DNA from: an uncultured Methanobrevibacter sp.
GTDB taxonomy: Archaea; Methanobacteriota; Methanobacteria; Methanobacteriales; Methanobacteriaceae
NCBI RefSeq assembly: GCF_947169325.1
Contig: NZ_CAMVPN010000009.1
Location: forward strand, 1-45,961
Direction of reading: 5' to 3'
Length of the DNA: 45,961 bases
Positions 22,135 through 31,963 of the stretch are shown piece by piece (within the stretch, counting starts at the first letter, position 1; every line of letters begins with the position of its first letter). A program made the translations under genes and the position numbers. The notes beneath the pieces were generated by a model. It was not told the origin of the DNA. It worked only from the letters and a program-made list of their open reading frames with translations, and ran no database searches.

Positions 22135-22733
22135 CAATATATTTTATTTAGTCATATATAAGTTAGTATTATAAATTTTATAATATAAATTGAAATTTTT
22201 TAATCACTGTTTAATATTTTTTATATTATTTTATAAAATGTTAAATCAAAAAATAATAAAGTATATTTGATATCAAACAAAAAGAGTTAATATTTGGTTT
22301 TATTTGGTCATTTACTTTTAAAAAACATAAAATAGATGATTGTTAATGATTAATCATGATTAAGAAAATCAATTGTAAATTATGAGCGGTATTATAAAAA
22401 AATTAAGTTTAAATTAATATTAATAAAAATTATGGGCAATAATATGGAATTGTATCTTTTAAGAAGAGAATATTTGGTTATTTGAAAAAAAAGCTGTAAA
22501 AAATCTATGACATGAATTTATAAAAATTAGTATGATTGGCTTAAAATTAAATATCTTTTTAGATTATTATTTTTTTAAAATTTAAAAGCTTATCTTAAAT
22601 TTTTTTCAAGATTATACTAAATTTTATAATATTGCTTTATATATAATTTTAATTAAAGTTTATAATTAAGTCAATTACATTTGTATAATTGATTACATGC
22701 TTTTATTTTTAATTCATATTCTTGGGCGCTGTT
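22135..22733. other. 600-bp very AT-rich divergent intergenic region
   Basis: I see no credible gene here. The DNA is extremely AT-rich and contains many stop codons in all frames; open frames are under 20 codons. Promoter sequences for the PadR-type gene probably lie near TTTATATATAATTTT at about 22637-22651. Confidence 0.5.
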
Positions 22734-23144
22734 ATGGAAAATTCAAATCAATCAATTCAAAAAAATTATGTTGAAATTATCTCCAACAATGCGATAATAA
22801 AGCATTATGTTAATGGAATGTCTCGTTTTTTGATATTGTGGATTCTTAGATATAAAGGTCCGATTCATGGTTATGCAATCCTAAAGGAATTGGATGCGTT
22901 TTTTGAAATATTGATTGAAGAGGGATCGTTGAAAACATCAAATCCCAGCAACATATATCCTATTTTGAATAAGATGGAGGAGTTAAATCTCATCATCAGT
23001 GAATTTAAAATTAAAAACAACAAGAAACTGAAGTATTTCAAAATTACCGATGATGGGGAGCATGTATTGGAATATATGTATTCCCGTTTTGACTTGATTC
23101 ACAACAATGACCAGTGGAAGCTATTGTTTGAAGACATGAATTAG
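22734..23144 (+). CDS. PadR-like winged-helix transcriptional regulator
   Basis: A 136-residue protein. The core FLILWILRYKGPIHGYAILKEL and SNIYPILNKMEELNLI with a following wing (KLKYFKITDDGEHVLEYM) are the PadR pattern, a DNA-binding winged helix that senses small ligands. The last part is short, so it is of the small PadR type. It is divergent from mtrH across 671 bp and could regulate it; the operator-like sites near mtrH are candidates. The ATG at 22734 is preferred to the TTG at 22722, although neither has a good ribosome-binding site. Confidence 0.8.
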   Translation: MENSNQSIQKNYVEIISNNAIIKHYVNGMSRFLILWILRYKGPIHGYAILKELDAFFEILIEEGSLKTSNPSNIYPILNKMEELNLIISEFKIKNNKKLKYFKITDDGEHVLEYMYSRFDLIHNNDQWKLLFEDMN

Positions 23145-23194
23145 TTTTTATACTCTATTCGCCAATATATGAATACAAGTAGGTAAGGGAGAAA

Positions 23195-24979
23195 ATGTAT
23201 AAAAAAATTTTATTCTTTTCAATATTGCTGATTTTATCTATGGGGTTGGTATCAGCTTCAAACAGTGATGGTGCTGATTTGAATTCAACTGGAGATGCAT
23301 TGAATCTCAACATTGATGAAAACGATTTTGATGAGATTTCACAAACCAATATTGGGGAAAATCAAAGCAAAATCGAATCAAAAGACATCACAACTTATTA
23401 TATGGAAAAATGCGAACTGGTCGGATATCTGAAGGACAGTGGCAGTCAGCCTATTTCAAACAGAACAGTTTCTATTTTTATCTGCGATAAGGTTTACAAC
23501 AAGACTACTGACAATTTGGGAAAAGTGGCTTTGAAAATCAATCTGAAGCCTGATTCTTACCTGGCAACACTTAAGTTTGACGGTGATGAAAATTACACTT
23601 CCTGCAGTGCGGATGTCATTGTCAATGTCAAAAAGGCTTCACTGGCCATTGAGGCCAAGGACTATAAAACCTATTGGCATTCAGATTTGTTCTTCAAGGC
23701 TAAAGTCATAAATAAGAACACCAAAAATCCTGTTGGAGGAATCAAAGTCGCATTTGAAGTCATCACAAATCAGAATAAGCATAAGATCTACTATGCAACT
23801 ACTGATTCCAAAGGGGTTGCGTATCTCAAAAGGAATCTGAAAGTGGGTTCCTATAAGGTCGTAACAAGCATTAAAGATAAGAAGAACATCAATTCCAAAA
23901 AAGCCAAGGCAACCATGACAGTCAAGCCGACAGCAGAAACTGGATGCTGCTCATTTTATCTGCAGGTCAGTGGCACTGAAGCTGTGGCAGGCTTCAGGCG
24001 TGATGCCACAAACGCTTTAAACATTTACATCAAGGCAGTGAAATGGCACGGCAGAACCGCTGTAAAACAGTATAAGCTGGGCAATTCATACTTCTTCCAT
24101 TTAATCACCACTTCAGACGGATGGATGGTCGGAACAGGAGGTATTGACAATCCAGGCATCAACAGAGCCATCGAGAATCTTGCAGGAAAGATGGTCAGCT
24201 CAGGTAAAATCAAATCATCCTACCTGAAAAAGATTATGGCCTATGAGCAAAGGCTGGGATTGGGTCATTTCTCAATCAAGGCTCCGAACGGAAAATTTGC
24301 AGTTGTATGGGGAAGCGGAATATATAACGGCAAATTGAAACCTGGCGAATATTTCAGCTCTCCTAATGGAAGATACTGCTACAGGCATGGTGATTGGACA
24401 AAATTCAGCGACAGCCCTACAAAAGCCGCAATCAAGGTGGGAGCTACAGATTCATATGGTGTAAACAGACGTGACATAACCATATTCCACTGGAAAGCGA
24501 CAACAAAGGACGGCAAAACAACTTCACTGGTAAATGCTTACGGAGCAAACGACAACGGGCGCTCTGTAGGAAGATCCACAGCATACCTTAAGGATGACAT
24601 CTACTTCAAAAACAAGTTCATCTCCAAAAACAAGCTTCCGAAATCACCGTCCAAGATTCTGCTTGGAACCCATAAGTTCGGAAGCATCGACAAGCTGATT
24701 AAAACACAAACTACTGTCAAGGCTTCAAAACTGGTCAGGCTTCAAAACGAATCAAAAACATTCGACATTACCGTAAAGGATAAGAAGACCAAAAAGGTCA
24801 TCAAAAACCTTAAGCTTAAAATAAGAATAGGCAAGAAGACCTATTCGGTAAAGACCAATTCAAAAGGCATTGCCAAGTTCAATACCGATGCCCTTATGCT
24901 CGGCAGATACAATGTGACAATATTTTCAGACAACATCAAATATTATGTTTCCGCTAAAAGTACAATCACAATCAAATGA
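23195..24979 (+). CDS. Large secreted protein with Ig-like domains and unknown central domain
   Basis: A 594-residue protein with a signal peptide (ILFFSILLILSMGLVSAS). Two Ig-like (Big_1-type) domains follow at about 65-150 and 155-245, each ending in a G-S/T-Y strand (KPDSYLATLKF, KVGSYKVVTS). A central domain of about 250 residues begins with ETGCCSFYL (Cys251 and Cys252) and has several His and Gly-rich stretches (LGHFSIKAPNGKFAVVWGSG, YRHGDW). A third Ig-like domain ends the protein. Methanobrevibacter has many adhesin-like proteins with such domains. The central domain could be an enzyme of the N-terminal nucleophile or cysteine protease type, but I cannot name it. GGGAG precedes the ATG. 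Confidence 0.8.
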   Translation: MYKKILFFSILLILSMGLVSASNSDGADLNSTGDALNLNIDENDFDEISQTNIGENQSKIESKDITTYYMEKCELVGYLKDSGSQPISNRTVSIFICDKVYNKTTDNLGKVALKINLKPDSYLATLKFDGDENYTSCSADVIVNVKKASLAIEAKDYKTYWHSDLFFKAKVINKNTKNPVGGIKVAFEVITNQNKHKIYYATTDSKGVAYLKRNLKVGSYKVVTSIKDKKNINSKKAKATMTVKPTAETGCCSFYLQVSGTEAVAGFRRDATNALNIYIKAVKWHGRTAVKQYKLGNSYFFHLITTSDGWMVGTGGIDNPGINRAIENLAGKMVSSGKIKSSYLKKIMAYEQRLGLGHFSIKAPNGKFAVVWGSGIYNGKLKPGEYFSSPNGRYCYRHGDWTKFSDSPTKAAIKVGATDSYGVNRRDITIFHWKATTKDGKTTSLVNAYGANDNGRSVGRSTAYLKDDIYFKNKFISKNKLPKSPSKILLGTHKFGSIDKLIKTQTTVKASKLVRLQNESKTFDITVKDKKTKKVIKNLKLKIRIGKKTYSVKTNSKGIAKFNTDALMLGRYNVTIFSDNIKYYVSAKSTITIK

Positions 24980-25042
24980 TTGTACAATCTATTTTTTTAG
25001 GCAAATTAACTTTTAAGTATAATAATCTTAAAATATTATATC

Positions 25043-26491
25043 ATGTGTTCAATAGTTGGTTTGCAAGGCAAGTTTAAAGGAAATGATGTAATAAAAATGT
25101 TGAAATCCTCTAAAAACAGAGGTCCGGATTCATCAGGCGTTTTTCTTGATAAGATTCACACTGACATTAACATTGACGAATTTGCAGATGATAGGGAATA
25201 TGAAATGGCTTTCGGCCATAATCTTCTTTCAATCTATGATTCAAACGATAGAGTGTCAAAGGCCCAGCCTGTTGAAAAGGATAACCTTGTTTTGGTCTTC
25301 AATGGGGAAATCTACAATTTCTTCACAATGAGAAATTTCCTTGCCAAAGTGGGAGTCGAGGCCGAAATCACATCAGATGCTGAAATCCTGATTTACCTGA
25401 TTGATTTTTATGCCAAGAAACTGGACCTGTTAAAAGCGGTCGAATCAGCCATCAGATTAATTGACGGAGATTATGCCTTTGCAGTATGGGACGGAGAAAA
25501 CCTTGCTATTGCACGTGACCCTTTGGGAGTAAAGCCATTGTTTTACGGACAAAACGATAATCTGAAAGGATTTGCATCCACAAGACAGTCCCTAAAAGAG
25601 GTTGGAATAACCGACATTGACGCCCTGAAACCTGAACATATCCTATACAACGGTGAGGACATTGCACCTGCACAGCCGATTTATGAAAAGATCTTTGAGG
25701 GAGACGTTGCAAAGATAGACAAAATGCTTAGATTGAGCGTCATCAAACGTGTGGAAAGCCTTGCAGAAATCGGAGTCATATTTTCGGGAGGGGTTGACAG
25801 CTCATATCTGGCACTGCTTTTAAAGGAAATATCAGACAATGTTGCGTTGAAAATCAAGCTTTATGCGGTTGGAGTTGAGGGTTCACAGGATGTTGAAGCG
25901 GCAATCTATGCATCAAAATTCCTTAATCTGGATTTGGAAATAGTTGAGGTCACCGAAGACATGGTGCGTGAAGCGCTGCCGCAGGTTGTAAACGCCATAG
26001 GTGATGACAATCTCATGAAGGTCGGAGTCGGACTGACAACATATTTTGCAACCAAGAAAGTGGCAGAGGACGGCATCAGGGTGGCAATTTCAGGCCAGGG
26101 TGCAGACGAGCTATTCGGAGGATATAAAAGATATGTCCAAAGCTTCATTGACGGAACACTGAACTATGATTTGAGGGTTGACATGTCGAACATGTACCAT
26201 GTCAATCTTGAACGTGACGATGCATGTTCAATGCTCAATTCAGTTGAGCTCAGATTGCCTTTTTTAGACAAGAAGCTTGTGGAACTGGTGCTGAACATTC
26301 CGGACAACAAAAAAATAGTATCAATGCATGATGACATGAGAAAAAGCATTTTAAGAAAACTTGCCTTTGAAGAAGGCCTTGACTATGAAATAGCATACAG
26401 ACCCAAAAAGGCGGCGCAGTACGGAACAGGAATCGACAAGATACTTCGCAAAAAAATTGTCAAGGATACTGATTTGAGTTCCTATCTGTAG
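25043..26491 (+). CDS. asnB: Asparagine synthase (glutamine-hydrolysing)
   Basis: A 482-residue protein. The glutaminase domain starts with Cys2 (MCSIVGLQGK), the nucleophile, with NRGPDSSG and LVFNGEIYN as expected. The synthetase domain has the ATP-pyrophosphatase loop FSGGVDSS (247-254) and GQGADELFGGYKRY. It makes asparagine from aspartate, ATP and glutamine. No ribosome-binding site precedes the ATG and a TATA-like element lies about 30 bp upstream, so the message is probably leaderless. It heads a gene cluster for aspartate-family metabolism. Slightly shorter than bacterial AsnB (~500-550), which is normal for archaea. Confidence 0.94.
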   Translation: MCSIVGLQGKFKGNDVIKMLKSSKNRGPDSSGVFLDKIHTDINIDEFADDREYEMAFGHNLLSIYDSNDRVSKAQPVEKDNLVLVFNGEIYNFFTMRNFLAKVGVEAEITSDAEILIYLIDFYAKKLDLLKAVESAIRLIDGDYAFAVWDGENLAIARDPLGVKPLFYGQNDNLKGFASTRQSLKEVGITDIDALKPEHILYNGEDIAPAQPIYEKIFEGDVAKIDKMLRLSVIKRVESLAEIGVIFSGGVDSSYLALLLKEISDNVALKIKLYAVGVEGSQDVEAAIYASKFLNLDLEIVEVTEDMVREALPQVVNAIGDDNLMKVGVGLTTYFATKKVAEDGIRVAISGQGADELFGGYKRYVQSFIDGTLNYDLRVDMSNMYHVNLERDDACSMLNSVELRLPFLDKKLVELVLNIPDNKKIVSMHDDMRKSILRKLAFEEGLDYEIAYRPKKAAQYGTGIDKILRKKIVKDTDLSSYL

Positions 26492-26565
26492 CTATCAATC
26501 TTTAACTATATTAATGGTGAAAAATAAAATATTAATATTATTTATTATTAAGGAGTTTTTAATTC

Positions 26566-26781
26566 ATGACAATCGAAAAAGATGCGGAAGACATTATAGA
26601 AAAATTTTCAAAAATATTGGAAGACATTCCAGATTCAGATGAAACCTGGTACATTACCGATAATTTAAACTTAACACGTGAAGACGAATCTCACGGTAAA
26701 AACCCGGAAAAGATTTTGAGAAACGCAAGTATTGACAAAGACGGTAATCTCAAAGTTAAAAAAGCTGATTGGACTGCTTAG
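26566..26781 (+). CDS. gatC: GatC-like Asp-tRNA(Asn) amidotransferase subunit
   Basis: A 71-residue protein beginning MTIEKDAEDIIEKFSKILED and ending in a Trp motif (KKADWTA). It resembles the short archaeal GatC-type subunit found in methanobacteria, which stabilises GatA in the GatCAB complex that makes Asn-tRNA and Gln-tRNA. Its place just after asnB agrees with the gene order I recall in other Methanobacteriales. A short promoter-like stretch and GGAG precede the start. Identity rests on pattern and context. Confidence 0.6.
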   Translation: MTIEKDAEDIIEKFSKILEDIPDSDETWYITDNLNLTREDESHGKNPEKILRNASIDKDGNLKVKKADWTA

Positions 26782-26793
26782 TGAGGGATTTTA

Positions 26794-27279
26794 ATGAAAA
26801 TGAATTTAGTTTTAGAACTTTTGGATGTTCCGGGCCAACTGGTTTCCGTACTTGAACCTATCGGAAACTTAGGTGCAAACCTGGTTACAGTCATCCACAA
26901 AAGGGAATTTAAAAATGAGAAAGGTATGGTTCCCGTTCATCTGACAATTGAAGGAGAACGTGAAAACCTATTCAATGTCATTCAAAAATTTGATGATTTG
27001 GGATTTTCTATCGTTGAAATGGACGGTGTTGTCAAAAAGGAAATGATTAGTACCATATTATACGGACACATTGTTGACAAGGACGTAAGGGACACCATGG
27101 ACAGAATCAATGCACTTAAAGGAGTTAGCGTAGCAGGATTTGACATAAGACTCGATGGCGAAAGGGAATCCACTGCACTGGTTACTGTTGAAACAGATTA
27201 CGGTAAAAAGCAATTTGTGTTTGATAAGATTAAAGAAATTGCTGAGGAAAAAGATTTACTAATGATTAATGAAGTTTAG
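26794..27279 (+). CDS. ACT-domain regulatory protein
   Basis: A 161-residue protein with an ACT domain at the start ([31 protein letters not shown]) and a second, related alpha/beta half. ACT domains bind amino acids. Archaeal genes of this kind often lie next to homoserine dehydrogenase, whose bacterial form carries its own ACT domain. Here it ends 8 bp before hom and may supply feedback regulation in trans; that is inference. GAGGGATT precedes the ATG. Confidence 0.8.
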   Translation: MKMNLVLELLDVPGQLVSVLEPIGNLGANLVTVIHKREFKNEKGMVPVHLTIEGERENLFNVIQKFDDLGFSIVEMDGVVKKEMISTILYGHIVDKDVRDTMDRINALKGVSVAGFDIRLDGERESTALVTVETDYGKKQFVFDKIKEIAEEKDLLMINEV

Positions 27280-27287
27280 GGATTATT

Positions 27288-28307
27288 ATGGATGAATGTA
27301 AAGTCATTATAATGGGATTTGGTGCAGTAGGTCAAGGCGTGGCCAATGCAATTTCCCTTAAAAAGGATTTGATTAGTCAAAAGACAGGAGTGGCCGTAAA
27401 GGTTGTGGCTGCTGCAGATTCATCTTCATCTGCAATATGTGCCGATGGGCTTGATGAAAAACTGCTTGTAGAGACTAAAAACAATGAAGGAAAATTATCT
27501 GCTTATCCTGAATTCGGAAGCGATAAGTGCGGTGAAGAGGTATTGGATGCTGTTGAATATGATTGTCTTATTGAAGCTACTCCTACCAATATCGTTGATG
27601 CGGAACCTGCATTCTCACTAACACTCAAAGCTTTCAGCCAGGGAAAGGATGTAGTGACATCAAACAAAGGGCATTTGGCATTGAAATTCAAAGAAGTGGT
27701 CGGTGCAGCACAAAAAGCAGGTGTAGAATTTAAATACGAAGCAAGTGTTGGTGGAGCAATGCCAATCATCAACTTCACAAAAGAAACACTTGCATCATGT
27801 GAAATAAAATCAATCATAGGTATTCTCAACGGTACCACAAATTACATCCTGTCAAGAATGACAACAGAAGGAACAGATTACGAATCCACATTAATTGAAT
27901 CACAGGAATTGGGAATTGCCGAAACAGACCCTACACAGGATGTTGAAGGTATTGATGCAGCATGCAAAACAGTAATACTTGCAAATTCCCTTTTAGGAAT
28001 TGACGCAACATACAGTGACGTGACAGTCTCAGGTATTTCAAACATCAATTCAGATGCAATCGAACTTGCCAAAAAGGACGATTACCTGATTAAACTGATA
28101 GCTGAAGTATCCCATGATAATCTGCGTGTATCTCCACGTCTGGTTAAGAAAGGAAGCTCTTATGATGTGGGAGGAACCCTCAATATGGCTACAATCCACA
28201 CTGATTTGGCCGGAGACATCACTGTAATGGGGCTTGGAGCAGGATCACTTGAAACTGCTTCTGCGATGTTGACTGACTTAATTAGTATTTTAAAAAATAA
28301 AAACTAA
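27288..28307 (+). CDS. hom: Homoserine dehydrogenase
   Basis: A 339-residue protein without an ACT domain. The Rossmann loop is GFGAVGQG (10-17), and the catalytic region has [11 protein letters not shown] and [14 protein letters not shown] with the [15 protein letters not shown] block. It reduces aspartate semialdehyde to homoserine, the branch point for threonine and methionine. Short archaeal forms lack the regulatory domain; the preceding ACT protein may provide it. It supplies the substrate for metX at 13655 and for the following kinase-like protein. Confidence 0.94.
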   Translation: MDECKVIIMGFGAVGQGVANAISLKKDLISQKTGVAVKVVAAADSSSSAICADGLDEKLLVETKNNEGKLSAYPEFGSDKCGEEVLDAVEYDCLIEATPTNIVDAEPAFSLTLKAFSQGKDVVTSNKGHLALKFKEVVGAAQKAGVEFKYEASVGGAMPIINFTKETLASCEIKSIIGILNGTTNYILSRMTTEGTDYESTLIESQELGIAETDPTQDVEGIDAACKTVILANSLLGIDATYSDVTVSGISNINSDAIELAKKDDYLIKLIAEVSHDNLRVSPRLVKKGSSYDVGGTLNMATIHTDLAGDITVMGLGAGSLETASAMLTDLISILKNKN

Positions 28308-28332
28308 TTAACTTTCTTTTTTTATTTTTATC
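28308..28332 (+). terminator. T-rich tract between hom and apgM-type gene
   Basis: CTTTCTTTTTTTATTTTTAT directly follows the hom stop. It may attenuate transcription into the next gene, which starts only about 15 bp later. Confidence 0.35.
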
Positions 28333-28339
28333 TGATAAT

Positions 28340-29551
28340 ATGAAATATGTAATTTTTATCCCTGACGGGTCAAGCGACTATCCGATTGATGAATTAGATG
28401 GAAAAACTCCTTTGATGGTGGCAAAAACACCAAATATAGACAAACTGGCAAAAGGAGGATTTGGAGGATTTACAAACAACGTTCCCGACCAGTACACTCC
28501 GGGCTCTGACGTTGCCAACATGAGCATTTTCGGATATAATCCTGCTGATTACTATACTGGCCGTGGACCACTTGAAGCGGGTAGCGAAGGCATTCCTACA
28601 ACACCTAAGGACGTTATCTTCAGATGCAATACAATATTTTCTGAAACAGACTTGATGGATGACTTCAATGCAGGCCACATTTCCACTGAAGAGGCCGATG
28701 AGCTGATGAAAGGATTGAACGAATACTTCACAGAGAAGTATCCTGATTTCAAAGGCAAATTCTACACAGGCGTAAGCTACAGGCATTTGTTCATCTACTC
28801 ATGTGACAGCGTTGAAGATGCTGAAAAATTGTCTTCAATCAAAACAATGCCTCCTCATGACATTGTCGGCGAAAAGTTGATCGATAATCTCTTTGGAGAC
28901 TGTGAATTGGCTCAGGAAATCCAGGAGATAATGTTTGAGTCAAGGGAATTTCTTAAAAACGCTGATGTTAATGCAAAACGTGAAATCCCTGCAAACATGG
29001 TATGGCTATGGGGGCAAGGGGTGACACCAAGCCTTCCTAACTTCGAGGAAACCTACGGAATAACAGCATCAGTAATCACAGGTGTTGATTTGCTTAAGGG
29101 AATCGGAAACTTCGCAGGAATGAACATCGTCAATGTTCCTGGAGCAACAGGTTACTTCGATACAGACTACAAACAGAAAGGTGAATACGGTATTGAAGCA
29201 TTGAAGGAAACTGATTTGTTGTTGATTCATATCGAAGCTCCTGACGAAGCGGGACATGCTCAAAACATCGAGGAAAAGGTCAAGGCCATTGAAAGGATTG
29301 ACGAGTTTATCGTAGGTCCAATCATTGAAAGTCTTGAAGGCGAAGACTTCAGGGCGGCAATACTTCCTGACCATCCAACCCCAATTGATGTGGGAACCCA
29401 CACACGTGACGATGTGCCTTTGATAATATATGATCCAAATCAGGAAGGGGATGAATGCGAATCATTTGATGAGGAAGGGGTCAAGAAAGGTTCACTTGAA
29501 AACAGACCTGGACATTTCTTGGTTCAAAGATTGATTTTAGGAGATTTTTAA
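28340..29551 (+). CDS. apgM-type phosphoglycerate mutase / possible homoserine kinase
   Basis: A 403-residue member of the alkaline phosphatase superfamily, of the archaeal cofactor-independent phosphoglycerate mutase type. FIPDGSSDYPIDELDGKTPL holds the first metal-binding Asp, TPGSDVANMSIFGYNP the phosphorylated Ser, and HIEAPDEAGHA and LPDHPTPIDVGTHTRDDVP the other metal ligands. Members of this family next to hom have been proposed by comparative genomics to act as an alternative homoserine kinase (ThrB2). Position after hom and the absence of a classical thrB nearby support that, but the sequence cannot decide. Confidence 0.8.
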   Translation: MKYVIFIPDGSSDYPIDELDGKTPLMVAKTPNIDKLAKGGFGGFTNNVPDQYTPGSDVANMSIFGYNPADYYTGRGPLEAGSEGIPTTPKDVIFRCNTIFSETDLMDDFNAGHISTEEADELMKGLNEYFTEKYPDFKGKFYTGVSYRHLFIYSCDSVEDAEKLSSIKTMPPHDIVGEKLIDNLFGDCELAQEIQEIMFESREFLKNADVNAKREIPANMVWLWGQGVTPSLPNFEETYGITASVITGVDLLKGIGNFAGMNIVNVPGATGYFDTDYKQKGEYGIEALKETDLLLIHIEAPDEAGHAQNIEEKVKAIERIDEFIVGPIIESLEGEDFRAAILPDHPTPIDVGTHTRDDVPLIIYDPNQEGDECESFDEEGVKKGSLENRPGHFLVQRLILGDF

Positions 29552-30187
29552 ATGAAAGTATTATTGGTTAATGGAAGTCCCCACAAGGATGGCTGCACAT
29601 ATACAGCACTTACAGAAGTTGAAAAGACATTGAACGAAGCAGGCATAGAAACCGAGATATTCTGGATTAAGACAAAACCTATTATAGGATGTACAGCATG
29701 CCTCAAATGCCGTGAAAAGGGAGAGTGCACATTCGACAATGATGTCGTCAACGAGTTCGTCAAAAAGGCTTACGATGCAGACGGATTCATATTCGGCTCA
29801 CCGGTCTATTATGCAGGTGCTACTGGAGCAATGACATCATTCATGGACAGGGCATTCTATTCAAATGCACAGTCAACAGGCCTTGAAGCGTTCAAGCACA
29901 AACCCGCTTCAGTAATCTGTTCTGCAAGACGTGGAGGAACAACCGCAACATATGAACAATTGATAAAATACCCTGGAATATCCCAGATGCCGATAATTTC
30001 ATCATATTACTGGAACATGGTTCACGGAAACACTCCCGAAGAGGTCAGACAGGACCTGGAAGGCCTTGCCACCATGAGGCAGCTTGGACGAAACATGGCA
30101 TTTTTCCTTAAATGCATTGAAGCGGGTAAGAATGAAGGTTTGACTCCTGAAGAGGAACCTAAAATAGCTACAAACTTTATAAGATAA
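29552..30187 (+). CDS. Iron-sulfur flavoprotein / NADPH-dependent FMN reductase-like
   Basis: A 211-residue flavodoxin-fold protein. The FMN-binding loop is NGSPHKDGCTYTAL near the start, followed by GCTACLKCREKGECTF, a cysteine motif typical of archaeal iron-sulfur flavoproteins, and FGSPVYYAGATGAMTSFMDR. It probably transfers electrons from reduced ferredoxin or NAD(P)H. The start follows the apgM-type stop directly. It heads a close-packed set with a MATE exporter and a GNAT protein. Confidence 0.85.
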   Translation: MKVLLVNGSPHKDGCTYTALTEVEKTLNEAGIETEIFWIKTKPIIGCTACLKCREKGECTFDNDVVNEFVKKAYDADGFIFGSPVYYAGATGAMTSFMDRAFYSNAQSTGLEAFKHKPASVICSARRGGTTATYEQLIKYPGISQMPIISSYYWNMVHGNTPEEVRQDLEGLATMRQLGRNMAFFLKCIEAGKNEGLTPEEEPKIATNFIR

Positions 30188-30191
30188 TATT

Positions 30192-31547
30192 ATGAACATT
30201 TTTAAAACTCCTGAAGGCTACATTTACTCAAATCGAGCATTGCTTGCACTGTTCATACCATTGCTGATAGAATACGGTTTGGAATTCTTTGTAGGTTTGG
30301 CAGATTCCATCATGGTTGCTTCATTGGGTGAAGCTGCAATTTCGGGAGTTTCTTTGGTTGACTTTTTAGTTCAACTGCTTATTTTTTCTTTTTCAGCTCT
30401 TGCAACGGGCGGTGCCGTTGTAGCGGGACAGTACCTTGGTGACAATCAGATTGAAAAGGCACAGAACTCCGCAACACAGCTGGTATGGTTTTCAACAATA
30501 CTTTCCACAGTTTTAATGATTTGCGTAATCATTTTGAGGCAGTTTCTGATTGGAACTCTCTTCGGTCAGATTGAAGCTGACGTCTGGCACAATGCCGAAA
30601 TGTATCTCTACATAGTTGCATTGTCAATTCCGTTCATTGCAATCTACAATGCAGGTGCGGCAATATTCAGAACAACCAACAATGCGGATTTGCCGATGAA
30701 AATACTTCTTGTCTGTGACATATTGAATGTTGTGGGAAATGCAATATGCATATTCTATCTCGGATGGGACGTAAGGGGAGTGGCCATTCCAACGGTAATA
30801 TCAAGGGCGCTGGCTGCGGTTTTAATAATGTATTTTGCAGTCGATGAGGACTACAAGCTCCATATCAAAAGGACATTGAGGCACAAGTTCGACTTCTATA
30901 TTCTGCGAAAGGTGCTGCAGGTGGGCATTCCATACGGCGTTGAAAACGGACTTTTCCAGTTGGGCCGTGTTCTTGTATTGAGCATAGTCTCAACATTCGG
31001 AACAATGGCGATTGCCGCAAACTCAGTGGGTTATGCGATAGGCATATTTTCAGTGCTTCCTGGCTTTGCAATCAATCTGGGTTTGACTGCTGTCATTTCA
31101 AATTGCGTCGGGGCAAACGACTACGAACAGGCAAGATACTACAACAAAAAATGTTTAATCATTGTCATAATTTCCCATATTGTCATTAACGTTGCAATTT
31201 TCGCATTGCTTCCGTTGATCCTGGGCATATACAATCTCTCAGCCCAAACCGCAGCAATGACGACTGAAATGGTAATCTGGCATGGAATCTTTGCAATCAT
31301 AATCTGGCCGATATCATTTACATTGCCGTCCACATTCAGGGGTGCGGGGGATTCAAAATCTGTGATGTACATAAGCCTTGCGGTAATGTTTGCATGCAGA
31401 ATAGGTCTCTCATATGTCATTGCAGACTGGATGGGAATTGGAGTCTTCGGAACATGGATTGCAATGTTCATCGACTGGTATGTAAGGGCAGGAATTTACG
31501 TTTACAGATATTTTTCAAACAAATGGACACATTATAGGGTGGTATAA
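30192..31547 (+). CDS. MATE family efflux transporter
   Basis: A 451-residue membrane protein with about twelve helices. ALLALFIPLLIEYGLEFFVGLADSIMV is the usual start of MATE proteins, and the halves repeat the same pattern (AAISGVSLVDFLVQLL, MAIAANSVGYAIGIFSVLPGFA). These transporters export drugs or metabolites using Na+ or H+. It begins 5 bp after the flavoprotein and overlaps the GNAT start (TAATG), so it is part of the operon. Confidence 0.9.
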   Translation: MNIFKTPEGYIYSNRALLALFIPLLIEYGLEFFVGLADSIMVASLGEAAISGVSLVDFLVQLLIFSFSALATGGAVVAGQYLGDNQIEKAQNSATQLVWFSTILSTVLMICVIILRQFLIGTLFGQIEADVWHNAEMYLYIVALSIPFIAIYNAGAAIFRTTNNADLPMKILLVCDILNVVGNAICIFYLGWDVRGVAIPTVISRALAAVLIMYFAVDEDYKLHIKRTLRHKFDFYILRKVLQVGIPYGVENGLFQLGRVLVLSIVSTFGTMAIAANSVGYAIGIFSVLPGFAINLGLTAVISNCVGANDYEQARYYNKKCLIIVIISHIVINVAIFALLPLILGIYNLSAQTAAMTTEMVIWHGIFAIIIWPISFTLPSTFRGAGDSKSVMYISLAVMFACRIGLSYVIADWMGIGVFGTWIAMFIDWYVRAGIYVYRYFSNKWTHYRVV

Positions 31548-31954
31548 TGGCAGAAATTGAATACAAGGAAATACATGAATTCAAAAAGGATGATTTGCAG
31601 GATCTCTTCCTGTCAGTCGGATGGTCTTCAGGCCATTTCCCGGATAAGCTGCAGGTTGCAATGAGAAACTTCGAAACGGTAATCTCAGCATGGGACGGCG
31701 ACAAACTGGTAGGTTTGATATGTGCAATGGATGACGGCATCATGAATGCATACGTCCACTATCTTCTGGTGAGGCCTGAATATCAGGATGGGGGAATAGG
31801 AAAACATTTAGTCAAGAAGGTTAAAGATATCTATAAGGATTATCTGAGAATAGTCGTTGTCGGATATGATGATGAAGTTGGATTTTACGAAAACTGCGGA
31901 TTTGAAAAGGCGGAAGACGCCAGTCCGCTTTTCATTACAGACTTATGGACATGA
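31547..31954 (+). CDS. GNAT family N-acetyltransferase
   Basis: A 135-residue acetyltransferase. The acetyl-CoA-binding motif is VRPEYQDGGIGKHLVKKV, preceded by the YVHYLLV strand and followed by VGFYENCGFEKA. Substrate unknown. Its ATG shares a base with the MATE stop codon (TAATG). A small coiled-coil gene follows after 9 bp. Confidence 0.88.
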   Translation: MAEIEYKEIHEFKKDDLQDLFLSVGWSSGHFPDKLQVAMRNFETVISAWDGDKLVGLICAMDDGIMNAYVHYLLVRPEYQDGGIGKHLVKKVKDIYKDYLRIVVVGYDDEVGFYENCGFEKAEDASPLFITDLWT

Positions 31955-31963
31955 GGTGTTAAT

